A DNA stretch of 64,000 nt, taken from assembly GCF_027257955.1 (NCBI RefSeq), contig NZ_JANZNQ010000017.1:17416-81415 (forward strand), given 5' to 3'. Each line of letters begins with the position of its first letter. The stretch's first letter is position 1. This document shows positions 43,697-53,348 of this stretch, in pieces. This DNA comes from Zhongshania aquatica (GTDB lineage: Bacteria > Pseudomonadota > Gammaproteobacteria > Pseudomonadales > Spongiibacteraceae). The position numbers were made by a program, and so were the translations under genes. A model generated the notes under the pieces. That model was not told where the DNA came from, searched no databases, and worked only from the letters and a program-made list of their open reading frames with translations.

Positions 43697-44725
43697 CTAA
43701 ATTAAACCCCGCGCCTTGGCCATATCTAAGGCGAGATCTTCGATCATATCTTCCTGCCCACCCACCGTGCGACGGCGACCCAGCTCAACGAGTATATCCC
43801 GCGACGACACACCGTATTTAGCCGCTGCGCGCTTAGCAAACAATAGGAACGACGAATATACGCCCGCGTAGCCCAAGGTCAGAGAATCGCGATCGATACG
43901 AATAGGGTTGTCCATAATGGGCGTCACCAAGTCCTCGGCGACATCCATAATCTTATATAGGTCGATGCCGTGATTGACCTCCATTCGGTCCATTACCGCA
44001 ACGAGAACTTCTAAGGGTGTATTACCAGCTCCGGCTCCCAAACCGGCCACCGAACCATCAATACGATTAGCCCCTGCCTCAACCGCCACTAATGAATTCA
44101 TAACACCCAGACTAAGATTATGGTGAGCGTGGAAACCAAGCTCTGTCTCTGGCTTCAGCTCGCGGCGCAATAGGGCAATGCGCTCCTTAACCTGATCCGG
44201 CAACAAGTAGCCTGCTGAGTCGGTGCAATAAATACAGTTGGCGCCGTAAGACTCCATGAGTTTAGCCTGCTCTACGATCTGCTCGGCCTCAATCATATGG
44301 GTCATCATTAAAAAGCCAACGGTATCCAGCCCCATTTGTGCCGCCATACCAATATGCTGTTCTGATACATCCGCCTCGGTACAGTGAGTAGCAACACGGA
44401 TGGTGGTAACACCTAAGTCCGCCGCCATTTTTAGGTGATCAACGGTACCAATGCCGGGTAATAACAAGGCCGAAATCTTGGCGTTTTTAACTACGCCAAC
44501 AACCGCTTTCAGGTATTCCTCGTCACTGTGAGCAGGAAAGCCATAGTTCACTGACGATCCGCCAAGACCGTCACCGTGGGTTACTTCGATCAGCGGCATT
44601 CCCGCCTCGTCTAAACCCTTAGCAATGGCTGTCATTTCTTCTAGGGATATCTGGTGCTGCTTGGCATGCATGCCGTCGCGCAAACACATATCGTGTAGTA
44701 CTACCTTTTTACCGCGTAAATCCAT
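43697..44725 (-). CDS. mhpE: 4-hydroxy-2-oxoacid aldolase
   Basis: A 342-aa class II pyruvate aldolase (MhpE/DmpG/BphI/HsaF group) splitting 4-hydroxy-2-oxovalerate (or the hexanoate) into pyruvate and an aldehyde. [14 protein letters not shown] carries the metal Asp and active-site Arg/His; [11 protein letters not shown] carries the two metal His. It normally forms a complex with the acetaldehyde dehydrogenase encoded 12 bases upstream and channels the aldehyde to it. It is the last gene of the operon. Whether the natural substrate comes from aromatic or steroid rings is not shown. Confidence 0.96.
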   Translation of the reverse strand: MDLRGKKVVLHDMCLRDGMHAKQHQISLEEMTAIAKGLDEAGMPLIEVTHGDGLGGSSVNYGFPAHSDEEYLKAVVGVVKNAKISALLLPGIGTVDHLKMAADLGVTTIRVATHCTEADVSEQHIGMAAQMGLDTVGFLMMTHMIEAEQIVEQAKLMESYGANCIYCTDSAGYLLPDQVKERIALLRRELKPETELGFHAHHNLSLGVMNSLVAVEAGANRIDGSVAGLGAGAGNTPLEVLVAVMDRMEVNHGIDLYKIMDVAEDLVTPIMDNPIRIDRDSLTLGYAGVYSSFLLFAKRAAAKYGVSSRDILVELGRRRTVGGQEDMIEDLALDMAKARGLI

Positions 44726-44737
44726 GTGCGTATCCCC

Positions 44738-45655
44738 TTAGACCGACGCTGATGAAGTGATAGAAAAACGACCGGCCAGCATTTCTTCTGCGAACATTTC
44801 AGCGGTACGCAAACCCGCAGCGGTCATAATGTCGAGGTTGCCAGCGTACTTCGGCAAAAAGTCACCCAAACCTTCGACCTCCATGAACATCGATACCCGA
44901 TTGCCGTCGAACACCGGGCCATTTTTAAGACGGTATCCCGGCACATATTTTTGAACTTCGGCGACCATCTCATCGACCGATTTACGAATTGCATCCTGAT
45001 CAGGCAATTCATCAGTAAGGCAGTGGATAGTGTCGCGCATAATCAGCGGTGGCTCGGCGGGGTTGATGACAATAATCGCCTTACCTTTTCGGGCTCCGCC
45101 GACTTTCTCGACCGCACCGGCGGTGGTGCGAGTAAATTCATCAATATTTTTACGGGTACCGGGGCCTACAGATTTAGAGCTAACGGTGGCGACAATCTCG
45201 CCATAGCTGACCGACTGCACCCTAGATACCGCAGCCACCATTGGGATGGTCGCCTGCCCACCACAGGTCACCATATTGACGTTATTACTTCCAGCGGCCA
45301 GCGCTTCTTTGAGATTTACTGGCGGTACGCAGTAGGGGCCAATAGCCGCGGGCGTTAAATCAATCATTAACGCGCCCTGCTCATTTACCTTGCGAGAATT
45401 TTCCGCATGAACGTACGCTGAGGTCGCGTCGAAACAAATCTGAACGCCATCTGCTTTCATGGTGGCGAGCATGCCATCAACGCCCTCTGAGGTAACTTTC
45501 AGCCCCATTTCGGCCGCGCGTGATAGACCTGGTGACTCAGGATCGACACCCACCATCCACACCGGCTCTATTAGTTCTGAGCGTAATGCCTTCATGAGCA
45601 AATCGGTACCGATATTGCCGGGACCAATAATTGCCGCCTTTATTTTTTCAGCCAT
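44738..45655 (-). CDS. mhpF: Acetaldehyde/propanal dehydrogenase (acylating)
   Basis: A 305-aa acylating aldehyde dehydrogenase of the MhpF/DmpF/BphJ/HsaG group, making acetyl-CoA or propionyl-CoA from the aldehyde released by the partner aldolase. [10 protein letters not shown] binds NAD and [10 protein letters not shown] contains the catalytic Cys (about residue 128). It lies between the hydratase and aldolase genes, the usual order. With the steroid-type pathway the product would be propionyl-CoA. Confidence 0.96.
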   Translation of the reverse strand: MAEKIKAAIIGPGNIGTDLLMKALRSELIEPVWMVGVDPESPGLSRAAEMGLKVTSEGVDGMLATMKADGVQICFDATSAYVHAENSRKVNEQGALMIDLTPAAIGPYCVPPVNLKEALAAGSNNVNMVTCGGQATIPMVAAVSRVQSVSYGEIVATVSSKSVGPGTRKNIDEFTRTTAGAVEKVGGARKGKAIIVINPAEPPLIMRDTIHCLTDELPDQDAIRKSVDEMVAEVQKYVPGYRLKNGPVFDGNRVSMFMEVEGLGDFLPKYAGNLDIMTAAGLRTAEMFAEEMLAGRFSITSSASV

Positions 45656-45697
45656 TGTGTTGCACTCTCTTGATTAGTTCTAAGACGGAAAGCCGAC

Positions 45698-46489
45698 TTA
45701 TACAAACTGCACTGACGCTCGACCAATGCCGTGTAATTCCATTTCCATTTTGTCGCCAGCAACCACTGGCTCTAGCGGTACTAAGGAACCAGACAAAATA
45801 ACTTCACCCGCTTTAAACGGAATACCAAAACGGCCCAAAGTATTTGCCAGCCACGCGACCGCGGTGAGCGGATTGCCCTGCACCGCACTGCCCAACCCTT
45901 CACTCAACAAAGCGCCATTTTTCCAGACGGTAATTTTTAAATTTGGTAAATCATGTTCCGCTGGATCAGCAGTGACATCACCTAATACATACACGCCACA
46001 GGATGCATTGTCGGCAACCGTATCTTGAATTCGAATATTCCAATCTTGAATACGCGAATCGACAATTTCAAAACAGGGCATAATGCATTCAGTCGCCGCC
46101 AACACATCTGCTTCGGTGACACCTGGCCCTTGTAAATCAGCCTTTAATTTAAAGCCAATTTCTGCCTCTGCACGGGGCTGAATTAAATTACCTGCCACAG
46201 AAATATCAGAGCCATTGGGATACGCCATCGCATCAGTGAGAAAACCAAAATCCGGTTGATGCACACCCAGCATGTCTTGAACAACCTTACTGGTTACACC
46301 GATTTTTTTACCTACAATGACTTCTCCGTCGTCATCAACTCGGCGCTTTAGCATCTGCAAAGAAATATAATATGCATCGTCCAAAGAGATTTCAGGTACT
46401 TGCTCAGTCAAGGGGCGGAGAGGTTTAAAACTCCGCATCGCCTCATACAAATCATCGCCAAGCTTTTTAATCAGTTCTTTTTGCATCAT
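45698..46489 (-). CDS. mhpD: 2-hydroxypenta-2,4-dienoate hydratase
   Basis: A 263-aa fumarylacetoacetase-fold hydratase (MhpD/BphH/TesE group) that adds water to the 2-hydroxydienoate released by the meta-cleavage hydrolase, giving 4-hydroxy-2-oxoacid. GKKIGVTSK and the QPRAEAEIGF metal-binding Glu block are typical, as is AWLANTLGRFG. Start: an ATG overlapping the stop of the hydrolase (TAATG), with a second ATG directly after it; the longer frame to 46672 is antisense-like and unlikely. It is the second gene of the operon. Confidence 0.94.
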   Translation of the reverse strand: MMQKELIKKLGDDLYEAMRSFKPLRPLTEQVPEISLDDAYYISLQMLKRRVDDDGEVIVGKKIGVTSKVVQDMLGVHQPDFGFLTDAMAYPNGSDISVAGNLIQPRAEAEIGFKLKADLQGPGVTEADVLAATECIMPCFEIVDSRIQDWNIRIQDTVADNASCGVYVLGDVTADPAEHDLPNLKITVWKNGALLSEGLGSAVQGNPLTAVAWLANTLGRFGIPFKAGEVILSGSLVPLEPVVAGDKMEMELHGIGRASVQFV

Positions 46490-47322
46490 TAACCGTGTCT
46501 CAAAAAATCGTCGGTGCTTCGGTTGAACATGTCGCGATGTTCTACCATTACCCAGTGGCCGCACTGTGAAACCAGCGTTAAGCGAATATTCGGGCAGTTC
46601 TTGGCAAGTGTTTGGATTCCCGTTTCCGGCATCATTTTTTCGTTTACACCCCAAAACGCCAATACCGGACAACTGATTTCCTTCAATCTCGCCGCCATAT
46701 TTGGCACGACCATAGACGTAATGACTTGGCTATTCTGCTGCTGAAAAACACCCCAACGTTCATTGATTAGCTGTTCGTCAACGACACTGTCGTCATATAC
46801 CAAACCACGCCGGATAAAATCTTCCAAACGCTCCGGTGCCATCGGACCAGAGGTAAACACTTCCTTCATTACCTGCATGCCCGGCATATGAAAATAGTCA
46901 GCCTGTTCTTCAATGCCGCCGGGAGCCATTAACACTAGTTTGTCCACCTGAGAGGGATTATCTAGGGTGAATTTAATCGCAATTGCACCACCCAGCGAGT
47001 TGCCTATTAGGGCGCAGGAAGACACGTTTAAATGATCTAGAAGTTGCTTAATACACTCCACGAAAAAGTCGAGATGATACTGAACATCCTCGGGTTTATC
47101 AGAGTAACCGTAGCCAATAAGATCGGGCACGATTACGCGATAACACTGCTCAGCTAGATAGGGATAGTTGTATTTAAAATTACTATGGCCGCTCGCGCCA
47201 CTGCCACTGCCGTGCAAAAAAACGACAACAGGGCCGTTACCATGATCCATGTAATGTATGCGCTGCCCATTTGGCAGTTCCGCATAGTTGGCCTCGGGTA
47301 AACCCGCTACTAACACTGCCAT
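46489..47322 (-). CDS. Alpha/beta hydrolase, meta-cleavage product hydrolase type
   Basis: A 277-aa C-C bond hydrolase of the MhpC/BphD/HsaD/TesD kind, first gene of the operon. FLHGSGSGASG forms the oxyanion region, Ser109 in GNSLGG is the nucleophile and His256 in CGHWVMVEH the base. The acid position, normally Asp in a ND/DD-R-x-x-P motif, reads Asn-Glu (Glu228 in WGVNEKMMP), an unusual change. The ATG at 47322 is preceded by GGAGAAGGATAATA. Downstream genes make it very likely a ring-fission hydrolase, but no extradiol dioxygenase gene is in the window. Confidence 0.9.
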   Translation of the reverse strand: MAVLVAGLPEANYAELPNGQRIHYMDHGNGPVVVFLHGSGSGASGHSNFKYNYPYLAEQCYRVIVPDLIGYGYSDKPEDVQYHLDFFVECIKQLLDHLNVSSCALIGNSLGGAIAIKFTLDNPSQVDKLVLMAPGGIEEQADYFHMPGMQVMKEVFTSGPMAPERLEDFIRRGLVYDDSVVDEQLINERWGVFQQQNSQVITSMVVPNMAARLKEISCPVLAFWGVNEKMMPETGIQTLAKNCPNIRLTLVSQCGHWVMVEHRDMFNRSTDDFLRHG

Positions 47323-47504
47323 TATTATCCTTCTCCAGTAGCAAATTTTGCGTGATTTAGTTGCAAGAACCTGTAACAGACGATGCGTCACGCGACATTT
47401 TCTAATGTGCCGCAATGTTACCGGTTTGGGTCTAACACCCTAATACCTCAAATGGATGACAGCTGTTTTAACTAGCTACTCACTACTACCCAGAGAATAA
47501 ACAA

Positions 47505-48365
47505 CTACTGAATAACGACATCGGTAAATTGAGTCTCTTCCCCAAACATCAGCCTTGGCGAAGACGGCAGACGCCCATCGATATCCACTAAACCGAACTC
47601 CGCACCCAACTCTGCAGCGAACCAGACCTTGCCAGTGCGAGCCATGCGAGCGCTATCTGAGGCTAAGGCGGCAATAACACGACCAGTGAACTCAGGAGAT
47701 TCCACCATCGCCATCATATGACTATACAATTCGGGATCCGCATCAAATACCGCTTTAGTCCGCTCGGTATTCAACAGTCCCATCCACAGCGACACAACCG
47801 CAACCTGATGTGGTTCAAAGTCGATGGCCATGTCATGGGCCATCTTATCTACTGCAGCCTTACCAGCGCCGTAGGCTGGGCCATGCATATAACTGCGCCC
47901 ACCCGGAGATGATGTGTTAACCAACAGTCCGCCACTCTTTAGCAGTAATGGCGCCGCGTAATAGGAAGCCACATAGCTGGATCGCAGCCCCACATTCAAA
48001 ATATCCTGCAAACCCAATGGTTTCTCCCAAAATGGGCCTGGCAGTGTTAAACCCTCGGGGACACACAGCGCGTTATTCACAAGGATATCGAGCTTGCCAT
48101 GCTGTCTGTCAATTTGCGCAAATAAGGCGGCGACGTCATCATCATTGCCGTGATCACAGGCAACAGCGATCCCTAAACCGCCGCGCTGAGTAATTTCATC
48201 GGCGGTTGCATATATAGTCCCGGGCAAAACTGAATCACCTTCAGTTTGGCTGCGACCCGTTACATAAACCGTTGCTCCCGCATCACCTAGCGCTAGGGCG
48301 ATACCTTTGCCCGCCCCGCGGCTCGCGCCGGTCACCAGCGCAATACACTCTTTGCCCAAAAACAT
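47505..48365 (-). CDS. SDR oxidoreductase, DHRS1-like
   Basis: A 286-aa SDR with TGASRGAGKG for cofactor, NNAL, Ser in NTSSPGGRS and YGAGK, and a C-terminal extension. The long insertion after the NNA motif and the overall size recall the DHRS1-type group, whose known members reduce steroids and other carbonyl compounds. It lies 182 bases upstream of the meta-cleavage hydrolase on the same strand and has a good ribosome site (GGGAGTAGGT). The substrate is unknown; a link to ring degradation is contextual. Confidence 0.88.
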   Translation of the reverse strand: MFLGKECIALVTGASRGAGKGIALALGDAGATVYVTGRSQTEGDSVLPGTIYATADEITQRGGLGIAVACDHGNDDDVAALFAQIDRQHGKLDILVNNALCVPEGLTLPGPFWEKPLGLQDILNVGLRSSYVASYYAAPLLLKSGGLLVNTSSPGGRSYMHGPAYGAGKAAVDKMAHDMAIDFEPHQVAVVSLWMGLLNTERTKAVFDADPELYSHMMAMVESPEFTGRVIAALASDSARMARTGKVWFAAELGAEFGLVDIDGRLPSSPRLMFGEETQFTDVVIQ

Positions 48366-48589
48366 ACCTACTCCCTTATTTTTTGTTATTCGTCGAGGAA
48401 AACGCCTGATAAAGGGGCGTTATGCATCTCGCTTTATCGGCTGATAATAATAGCTATCTGCTACGCGCGCCCTCCCACGGATAGACGAGACGCGAAAGAG
48501 AATAGCCTTGATCTATCGATTTATTGAATAGTTGGCGACATTGAAATATCGTGACATTAGAGAACAGAGACAGTTGCGGGTACGAAATC

Positions 48590-48958
48590 ATGCTGACATT
48601 TACACGAAATATGGCGCCACATGTAAACAAGGAACTGGCATTGGCAATTGATGCGCGGCGCGCTAACAATGCCGCGCTGGAATTCAAGCATTTGGAAAAT
48701 GCCCACGTACTGGGACAGGAATCTACTTTACTGCATACCAAAGTACACTGCCTGATGTTGGTCTGGGGACTTCGGCACGGCAATGTAAGAGAGATTTGCG
48801 GACAAGTATTTAGGATCATTGGCGCCGCTACAAAAACCGCAATCGGCCTTGTGCCCAGTGGCAATACCGGCGGCAGCAATATTAGCCCATTTGCAAAACT
48901 GCCTTTAAGCCCTCAGCATGCTCAAACAATTACCGCTGCTCACGCAGCGGATAAATAG
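48590..48958 (+). CDS. DUF3703 family protein
   Basis: A 122-aa protein matching DUF3703: FKHLENAHVLGQESTLLHTKVH, then MLVWGLRHGNVREICGQVFRI and GAATKTAIGLVPSGNTGGSNISPF, which are the family's conserved blocks. The ATG at 48590 gives the usual length; an in-frame GTG lies 13 codons upstream. Function unknown to me. It is divergent from the SDR gene. Confidence 0.85.
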   Translation: MLTFTRNMAPHVNKELALAIDARRANNAALEFKHLENAHVLGQESTLLHTKVHCLMLVWGLRHGNVREICGQVFRIIGAATKTAIGLVPSGNTGGSNISPFAKLPLSPQHAQTITAAHAADK

Positions 48959-49006
48959 CGACGACACAATGACAATAGAGCTCTTTAGCAGAACAGTGTA
49001 TCAACG

Positions 49007-49351
49007 CTAAGACATACCACAGCATTTCTTGTATTTATTACCGCTGCCGCAATGGCAGGGATCGTTTCGAGCCGGTGTTTTCTCTACAAGCTGAGTCCCG
49101 CTCTTACTAAGCAAAACGTCCAATTCACTAATATCTTCCTGCACGGTTGCAGCATCATCGACTTTAATATTGGCGTACAACTTTGCCTCAGCCAATATAG
49201 CTTCGACTTCTTGTTTACGTAGCTCAGTGGTGACCACCAAGTTCAGAGGATATTTCTTACTGCCCGCTTTAGTCATCGCCTTGGTTTGATAGCCGTGGTT
49301 TATATGACTTTGCCGCGCGTCTTTACGGCCTTTAAAGAAGAATTTAGACAC
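49007..49351 (-). CDS. SEC-C motif protein (PBPRA1643-like)
   Basis: A 114-aa protein ending in a SEC-C zinc-binding motif (DPCHCGSGNKYKKCC). The N-terminus SKFFFKGRKDARQSHINHGY is typical of a small gammaproteobacterial family of SWIM/SEC-C proteins. The start is a GTG at 49351; the frame continues to 49522, but the extra residues do not resemble the family. Function is unknown; SEC-C motifs mediate binding to SecB or ribosomes in other proteins. Confidence 0.85.
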   Translation of the reverse strand: MSKFFFKGRKDARQSHINHGYQTKAMTKAGSKKYPLNLVVTTELRKQEVEAILAEAKLYANIKVDDAATVQEDISELDVLLSKSGTQLVEKTPARNDPCHCGSGNKYKKCCGMS

Positions 49352-49658
49352 TTTGATGACCCTGTATATATTAAAGATTGGAGCCAAGCCCCATTGCACA
49401 CGAACAACCGACGGCACAATACGTCGATATTGCCCGAATGTCGCTATAAACCTATACGGAGGATTGCCTAAAACATGTGTACACACTTCAAACCGAATAA
49501 GCAGCAATGCTGAATGGCACATGTATCATTTGGAAAAATGAAAAACCAAGAAAGACGAAATAATAAGGGACGAATTATGGTTCGGGTGTTATTTCAACCT
49601 CGGAACTACGCAGCGCCGCTTGTAAATCAGAGCATGAATTACAAATTAGGAGATCGAA

Positions 49659-50606
49659 CTAAGACTGAGACTGGCTCTGCGATTGAACGGGGGTATTGGG
49701 CACGGTGCTATATCCAACCCCGCTCCCCAGCTCAACCCTTGCCACATCCACCGCCACTGACAACACCTGTTTCCCACCACCACCAAACACCACGCCTTTT
49801 AATGGCGTCACATCGGAATAGTCTCGGCCCCAGGCAGTAGTAATGTGCTGATCTGCGGGCATTACATCATTCGTCGGGTCAAAATCCTGCCATTCGTCGC
49901 CCGGAATATACACCGCAAACCACGCGTGAGACGCATCTGCGCCTTGCATTTTCACTTGGCCCGGTGGCGGCAAGGTCTCTAAATAACCGCTGACATAACG
50001 CGCCGCGAAGCCTAGGCTGCGCAAAACACCAATGGCTAAATGTGCAAAATCTTGGCATACACCGCGACGATTTTTCAGCACGTCATCTAACGGCGTAGCG
50101 ACAGTCGAAAAGCTTGGGTCGTACTTGAAGTCGTTAAAAATACGAGTGTTCAACGCACTCACCGCCTCTAGAAACGGGCGGTTTGGCGCGAACAAATCGC
50201 GGCCATAATCGGCTAACTGCGGTGCAACCGCAACCATCGGCGAATCGAAGCGGAACTCGGTGGCACACATATCCTCTACATCGGCACCTAAATCTAATGC
50301 CGCCAGAACTTCTGCACAGGTAATACCGCCGCTAAGTAAACGGGGTTCAGAGGGAGCGATCTCAACTTCACTGTCTACAATCACTTCCAATGATTTATGC
50401 GGCCTTTCCAAAGTGAAATGACACACCACATTACCAAAATAGTCGACGCGCTTAATTCTACTAGTCGGCGCTGGAATAATACGAATATCGCTGTAATTTA
50501 CCCGCTGCCCATTACATTCGCGGGGTATTAAATAAGCAACGTTATACCCCTGATTCACCTGATCGGCGTATTCGTAACGGGTTGAATGCCTTACCCGATA
50601 TTTCAT
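49659..50606 (-). CDS. Transglutaminase-like cysteine protease family protein
   Basis: A 315-aa protein with a bacterial transglutaminase N-terminal beta domain (about 1-90) and a transglutaminase core: RGVCQDFAHLAIGVLRSLG with the catalytic Cys, DASHAWFAVYIPG with the His, and FDPTNDV with the Asp. The C-terminus ends in a Gln-Ser repeat. In many proteobacteria this gene is linked to circularly permuted ATP-grasp and alpha-E genes and thought to act in a peptide-tagging or peptide-processing pathway. It overlaps the fused gene upstream by 4 bases. Confidence 0.93.
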   Translation of the reverse strand: MKYRVRHSTRYEYADQVNQGYNVAYLIPRECNGQRVNYSDIRIIPAPTSRIKRVDYFGNVVCHFTLERPHKSLEVIVDSEVEIAPSEPRLLSGGITCAEVLAALDLGADVEDMCATEFRFDSPMVAVAPQLADYGRDLFAPNRPFLEAVSALNTRIFNDFKYDPSFSTVATPLDDVLKNRRGVCQDFAHLAIGVLRSLGFAARYVSGYLETLPPPGQVKMQGADASHAWFAVYIPGDEWQDFDPTNDVMPADQHITTAWGRDYSDVTPLKGVVFGGGGKQVLSVAVDVARVELGSGVGYSTVPNTPVQSQSQSQS

Positions 50607-53128
50607 GAAACACCTCTGCCGCTCATCTCAACAGGCTGCGGCCCCATTGCGTGATCGAAATAGCGATCTGCCAGCGCTTGAGAGGCAGCTTTAAGATCAC
50701 CATCTAATTGCGTTAGTAACTTACCCAAATTCGCGTGTTCACCGGTCTTTTCATCACGCAGTGCAATTTCATCTACGGGTGTAAGCAGTAAGCTATTTGT
50801 TGCGCGCAAAATACAACGCATATCATCGCTCAACTGCACGCCTTTATTTGGGCCTTCTACGTCTTCCAAATGGTTACGCAGACTTTCCAATTGAAACATG
50901 ACTGAACGCGGGTTTTGGCGATCAAATAATAATAGCTCCATACCCTTATCTAATCGGTACCCACTGCGGTAGTAACGCTTATAAACAATACGCGATTCCA
51001 AACTGGCCAACACGGGTTTTAATAGCGGCACACTCTGACCATCGCCTTTGTCTTTCACCAAAATATGGCTAAGTAGTTCAACTGTCTTTTGAGCACGTTC
51101 CAGGCGACGACCCATTTCCATAAATCGCCATGCGCGCCCGCGCACCATGCTTTCTTGGCTTAGACCACAGAGCGCCAATAAGCTGGTAATGAGCGGGTCG
51201 AGTAATTCTTCTGGGGCTGCTTGCAGGCTGCTCTCAAGATTTTTATTGAGATATTCCATGCCATCGCGAATATCATTTACCAAGCGCAGCATGTCGTTTG
51301 ACAGCAATTCTTTAACGCCATCAGCCGAATGCAAAATAGCCTCAAGACAATGTGCAATACTGCCGGGGCGAGCGCGATTAGACACAACATCCAGCAGCTC
51401 GTGTTCCGGAGTTTCAAAATCAGCATCTTTCGCAGTAAAACCGGGAAAAGTGCCGGTAACCTTGGTGACCGAACACAATAAAACTCGGCGACTATCCGGG
51501 GTTAAAGGTTCGATGCTATTAAGTTCTTCGAAGGCGGTACGAACCAAGCGCAGTCCAGACTCTGCGCGCTCTGCATAGCGACCAAACCAGAACAAATTAT
51601 CGATAACACGACTGGGGAGGCTAAAATTCCTATCCAGCTGGGCGCGAGCTAATTTTTCCGGCTCAAAAACACTGTCTTCAACTTCTGGCTCAGACGCTAA
51701 GATCCAAGTGTCTTTGCTGCCACCGCTGTACTGGCTGACGATATGCTGGGTATCGATATGAGTGCCGATGTGGGTAAGCCCACCCGGCATAACACTATAG
51801 GAATTACCGCTGGCCACGGTAAAACCGCGCATAACCAATGGTCGGCTACTAAATACCTTACCATCTAAGGCCGGTGTCTGAGACGGACGCACGGCGCTCT
51901 GAGCGACATAGTCGATGGGGTGAGCTAACACCTTCGCCAATAAATTCGCCCGCTCCTGTTGATTTAAGTCAGCGACAAAAATACTGTGGCGACCAGGCAC
52001 CCGGCAGGTATGACGGATTAGTAAATCATCGAAATGTGCTTTTACATAGGCTAGGTCTGCGGCATCACCACACCACCACGTAGGCACCGAATTTAAGCGC
52101 AGATCTCTACCTAAAAAGTGCCTCGCGATTGCCGGCATATATTTGGCCAGCACTGGGCTTTCTAGAATTCCGCTACCAAGCGGATTCGCGATAATGACGC
52201 CACCAGCTCTAGCAACTTCAGTTAAGCCCGGCACGCCCTGACCAAAACTTTGCCGCGAAATAACGGGGTCAGCCACGCTATCATCGATACGACGCAATAC
52301 CACATCAACTTTGCGAAGACCATCTAAAGACTTTAGCCAAAGCGCGCCCTTGCGAACGGTTAAATCGCGCCCCTGCACTAGCGGATAGCCGAGGTAATTA
52401 GCGAGATAAGCGTCTTCAAACGAGTTTTCTTTGAATGCGCCCTGAGTAAGGTAAACCACTAACGGCGCATCTTTAGTCTGACTGAGTTCAGCTAATTTAC
52501 GACGCCACTGTAGAAAGAAGTTAGAGAGCCGATGCACATGTGCGTCACGGAAAAGGCTCGGCATGACTTTTCGTAATACGGTTCTGTTTTCTAAGGCATA
52601 ACCCGTACCCGATGGCGCCTGGGCGCGATCACCAATAACCAACCACTCCCCGCTGGCAGAGCGGACCAAATCAGCAGCATGAAATATAAGTTGGTGCTCA
52701 CCGGGCAGGCGAATACCGTCGCAGGCACGAAGAAACCCTGGATGGCTAAAAATGGCGGCTGGCGGAATAACCTTGTTATGGATTAGCGTCCGCTCGCCAT
52801 AGAGGTCGCTGAGAATAAGATTTAGCAGCTCCGAACGCTCACGCAGGGCGTTCTCAATAACTTCCCACTCCTGACTCGACAGAATCATCGGCAGTAAATC
52901 TAGGCTCCATGTATGGCTAACATTGAGCTGATCGCCAGGGCTATAACTGGCGCCGTCATCCCTAAGTATACGTTTTGCAGTCCGTTGCCGTTCAAGCAGG
53001 GCGTCCATACCCATGGCATTAAGTACCCGCATAGGGTAGTGCCAATGTTCGCGAACATTGCCATCGGCACCGATGACCTCATCATACTGGTCATGCTGCG
53101 GTTTATAGACAAAACGGTCAGTTAACAT
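50603..53128 (-). CDS. Fused circularly permuted ATP-grasp and alpha-E protein
   Basis: An 841-aa fusion. Residues about 1-480 are a circularly permuted ATP-grasp type 2 domain (SHTWSLDLLP, DLYGERTLI, LENRTVLRKVMP, GSKDTWILASEP) expected to ligate a peptide or amine by ATP; about 500-835 is an alpha-E helical domain (VIDNLFWFGRYAERAE, RAWRFMEMGRRLERAQK). Separate copies of the same two modules lie directly upstream, so the locus carries the set twice. The start ATG at 53128 is chosen; the frame is open to 53263. The ligase substrate is not known for this family. Confidence 0.9.
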   Translation of the reverse strand: MLTDRFVYKPQHDQYDEVIGADGNVREHWHYPMRVLNAMGMDALLERQRTAKRILRDDGASYSPGDQLNVSHTWSLDLLPMILSSQEWEVIENALRERSELLNLILSDLYGERTLIHNKVIPPAAIFSHPGFLRACDGIRLPGEHQLIFHAADLVRSASGEWLVIGDRAQAPSGTGYALENRTVLRKVMPSLFRDAHVHRLSNFFLQWRRKLAELSQTKDAPLVVYLTQGAFKENSFEDAYLANYLGYPLVQGRDLTVRKGALWLKSLDGLRKVDVVLRRIDDSVADPVISRQSFGQGVPGLTEVARAGGVIIANPLGSGILESPVLAKYMPAIARHFLGRDLRLNSVPTWWCGDAADLAYVKAHFDDLLIRHTCRVPGRHSIFVADLNQQERANLLAKVLAHPIDYVAQSAVRPSQTPALDGKVFSSRPLVMRGFTVASGNSYSVMPGGLTHIGTHIDTQHIVSQYSGGSKDTWILASEPEVEDSVFEPEKLARAQLDRNFSLPSRVIDNLFWFGRYAERAESGLRLVRTAFEELNSIEPLTPDSRRVLLCSVTKVTGTFPGFTAKDADFETPEHELLDVVSNRARPGSIAHCLEAILHSADGVKELLSNDMLRLVNDIRDGMEYLNKNLESSLQAAPEELLDPLITSLLALCGLSQESMVRGRAWRFMEMGRRLERAQKTVELLSHILVKDKGDGQSVPLLKPVLASLESRIVYKRYYRSGYRLDKGMELLLFDRQNPRSVMFQLESLRNHLEDVEGPNKGVQLSDDMRCILRATNSLLLTPVDEIALRDEKTGEHANLGKLLTQLDGDLKAASQALADRYFDHAMGPQPVEMSGRGVS

Positions 53129-53348
53129 GGATACGGCGCCAAAAAACGTGCGTCGAGTAAAAGAGATACTCAATAAAGGGACTTCATCACGGCAATAACC
53201 GCAACTTAGTGTCGCAAAACTGTAGCTGAACACCGGTTTGGTGCAAAAAATCGTGACTGCCACTGAAGCAAATCACGATTCGGAAGATTACCGTAAGTCG
53301 CTAAGCTGGGCAAACCTCAATGCTGCAGGAAATACCTATTTAAGCTGT

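Noticed and set aside
46490..46672. Long N-terminal extension of the hydratase
   Set aside because: It overlaps the coding sequence of the hydrolase; the TAATG junction at 46489 is the natural start.
48454..48879. Minus-strand ORF of 141 aa
   Set aside because: It is antisense to the DUF3703 gene, which matches a known family.
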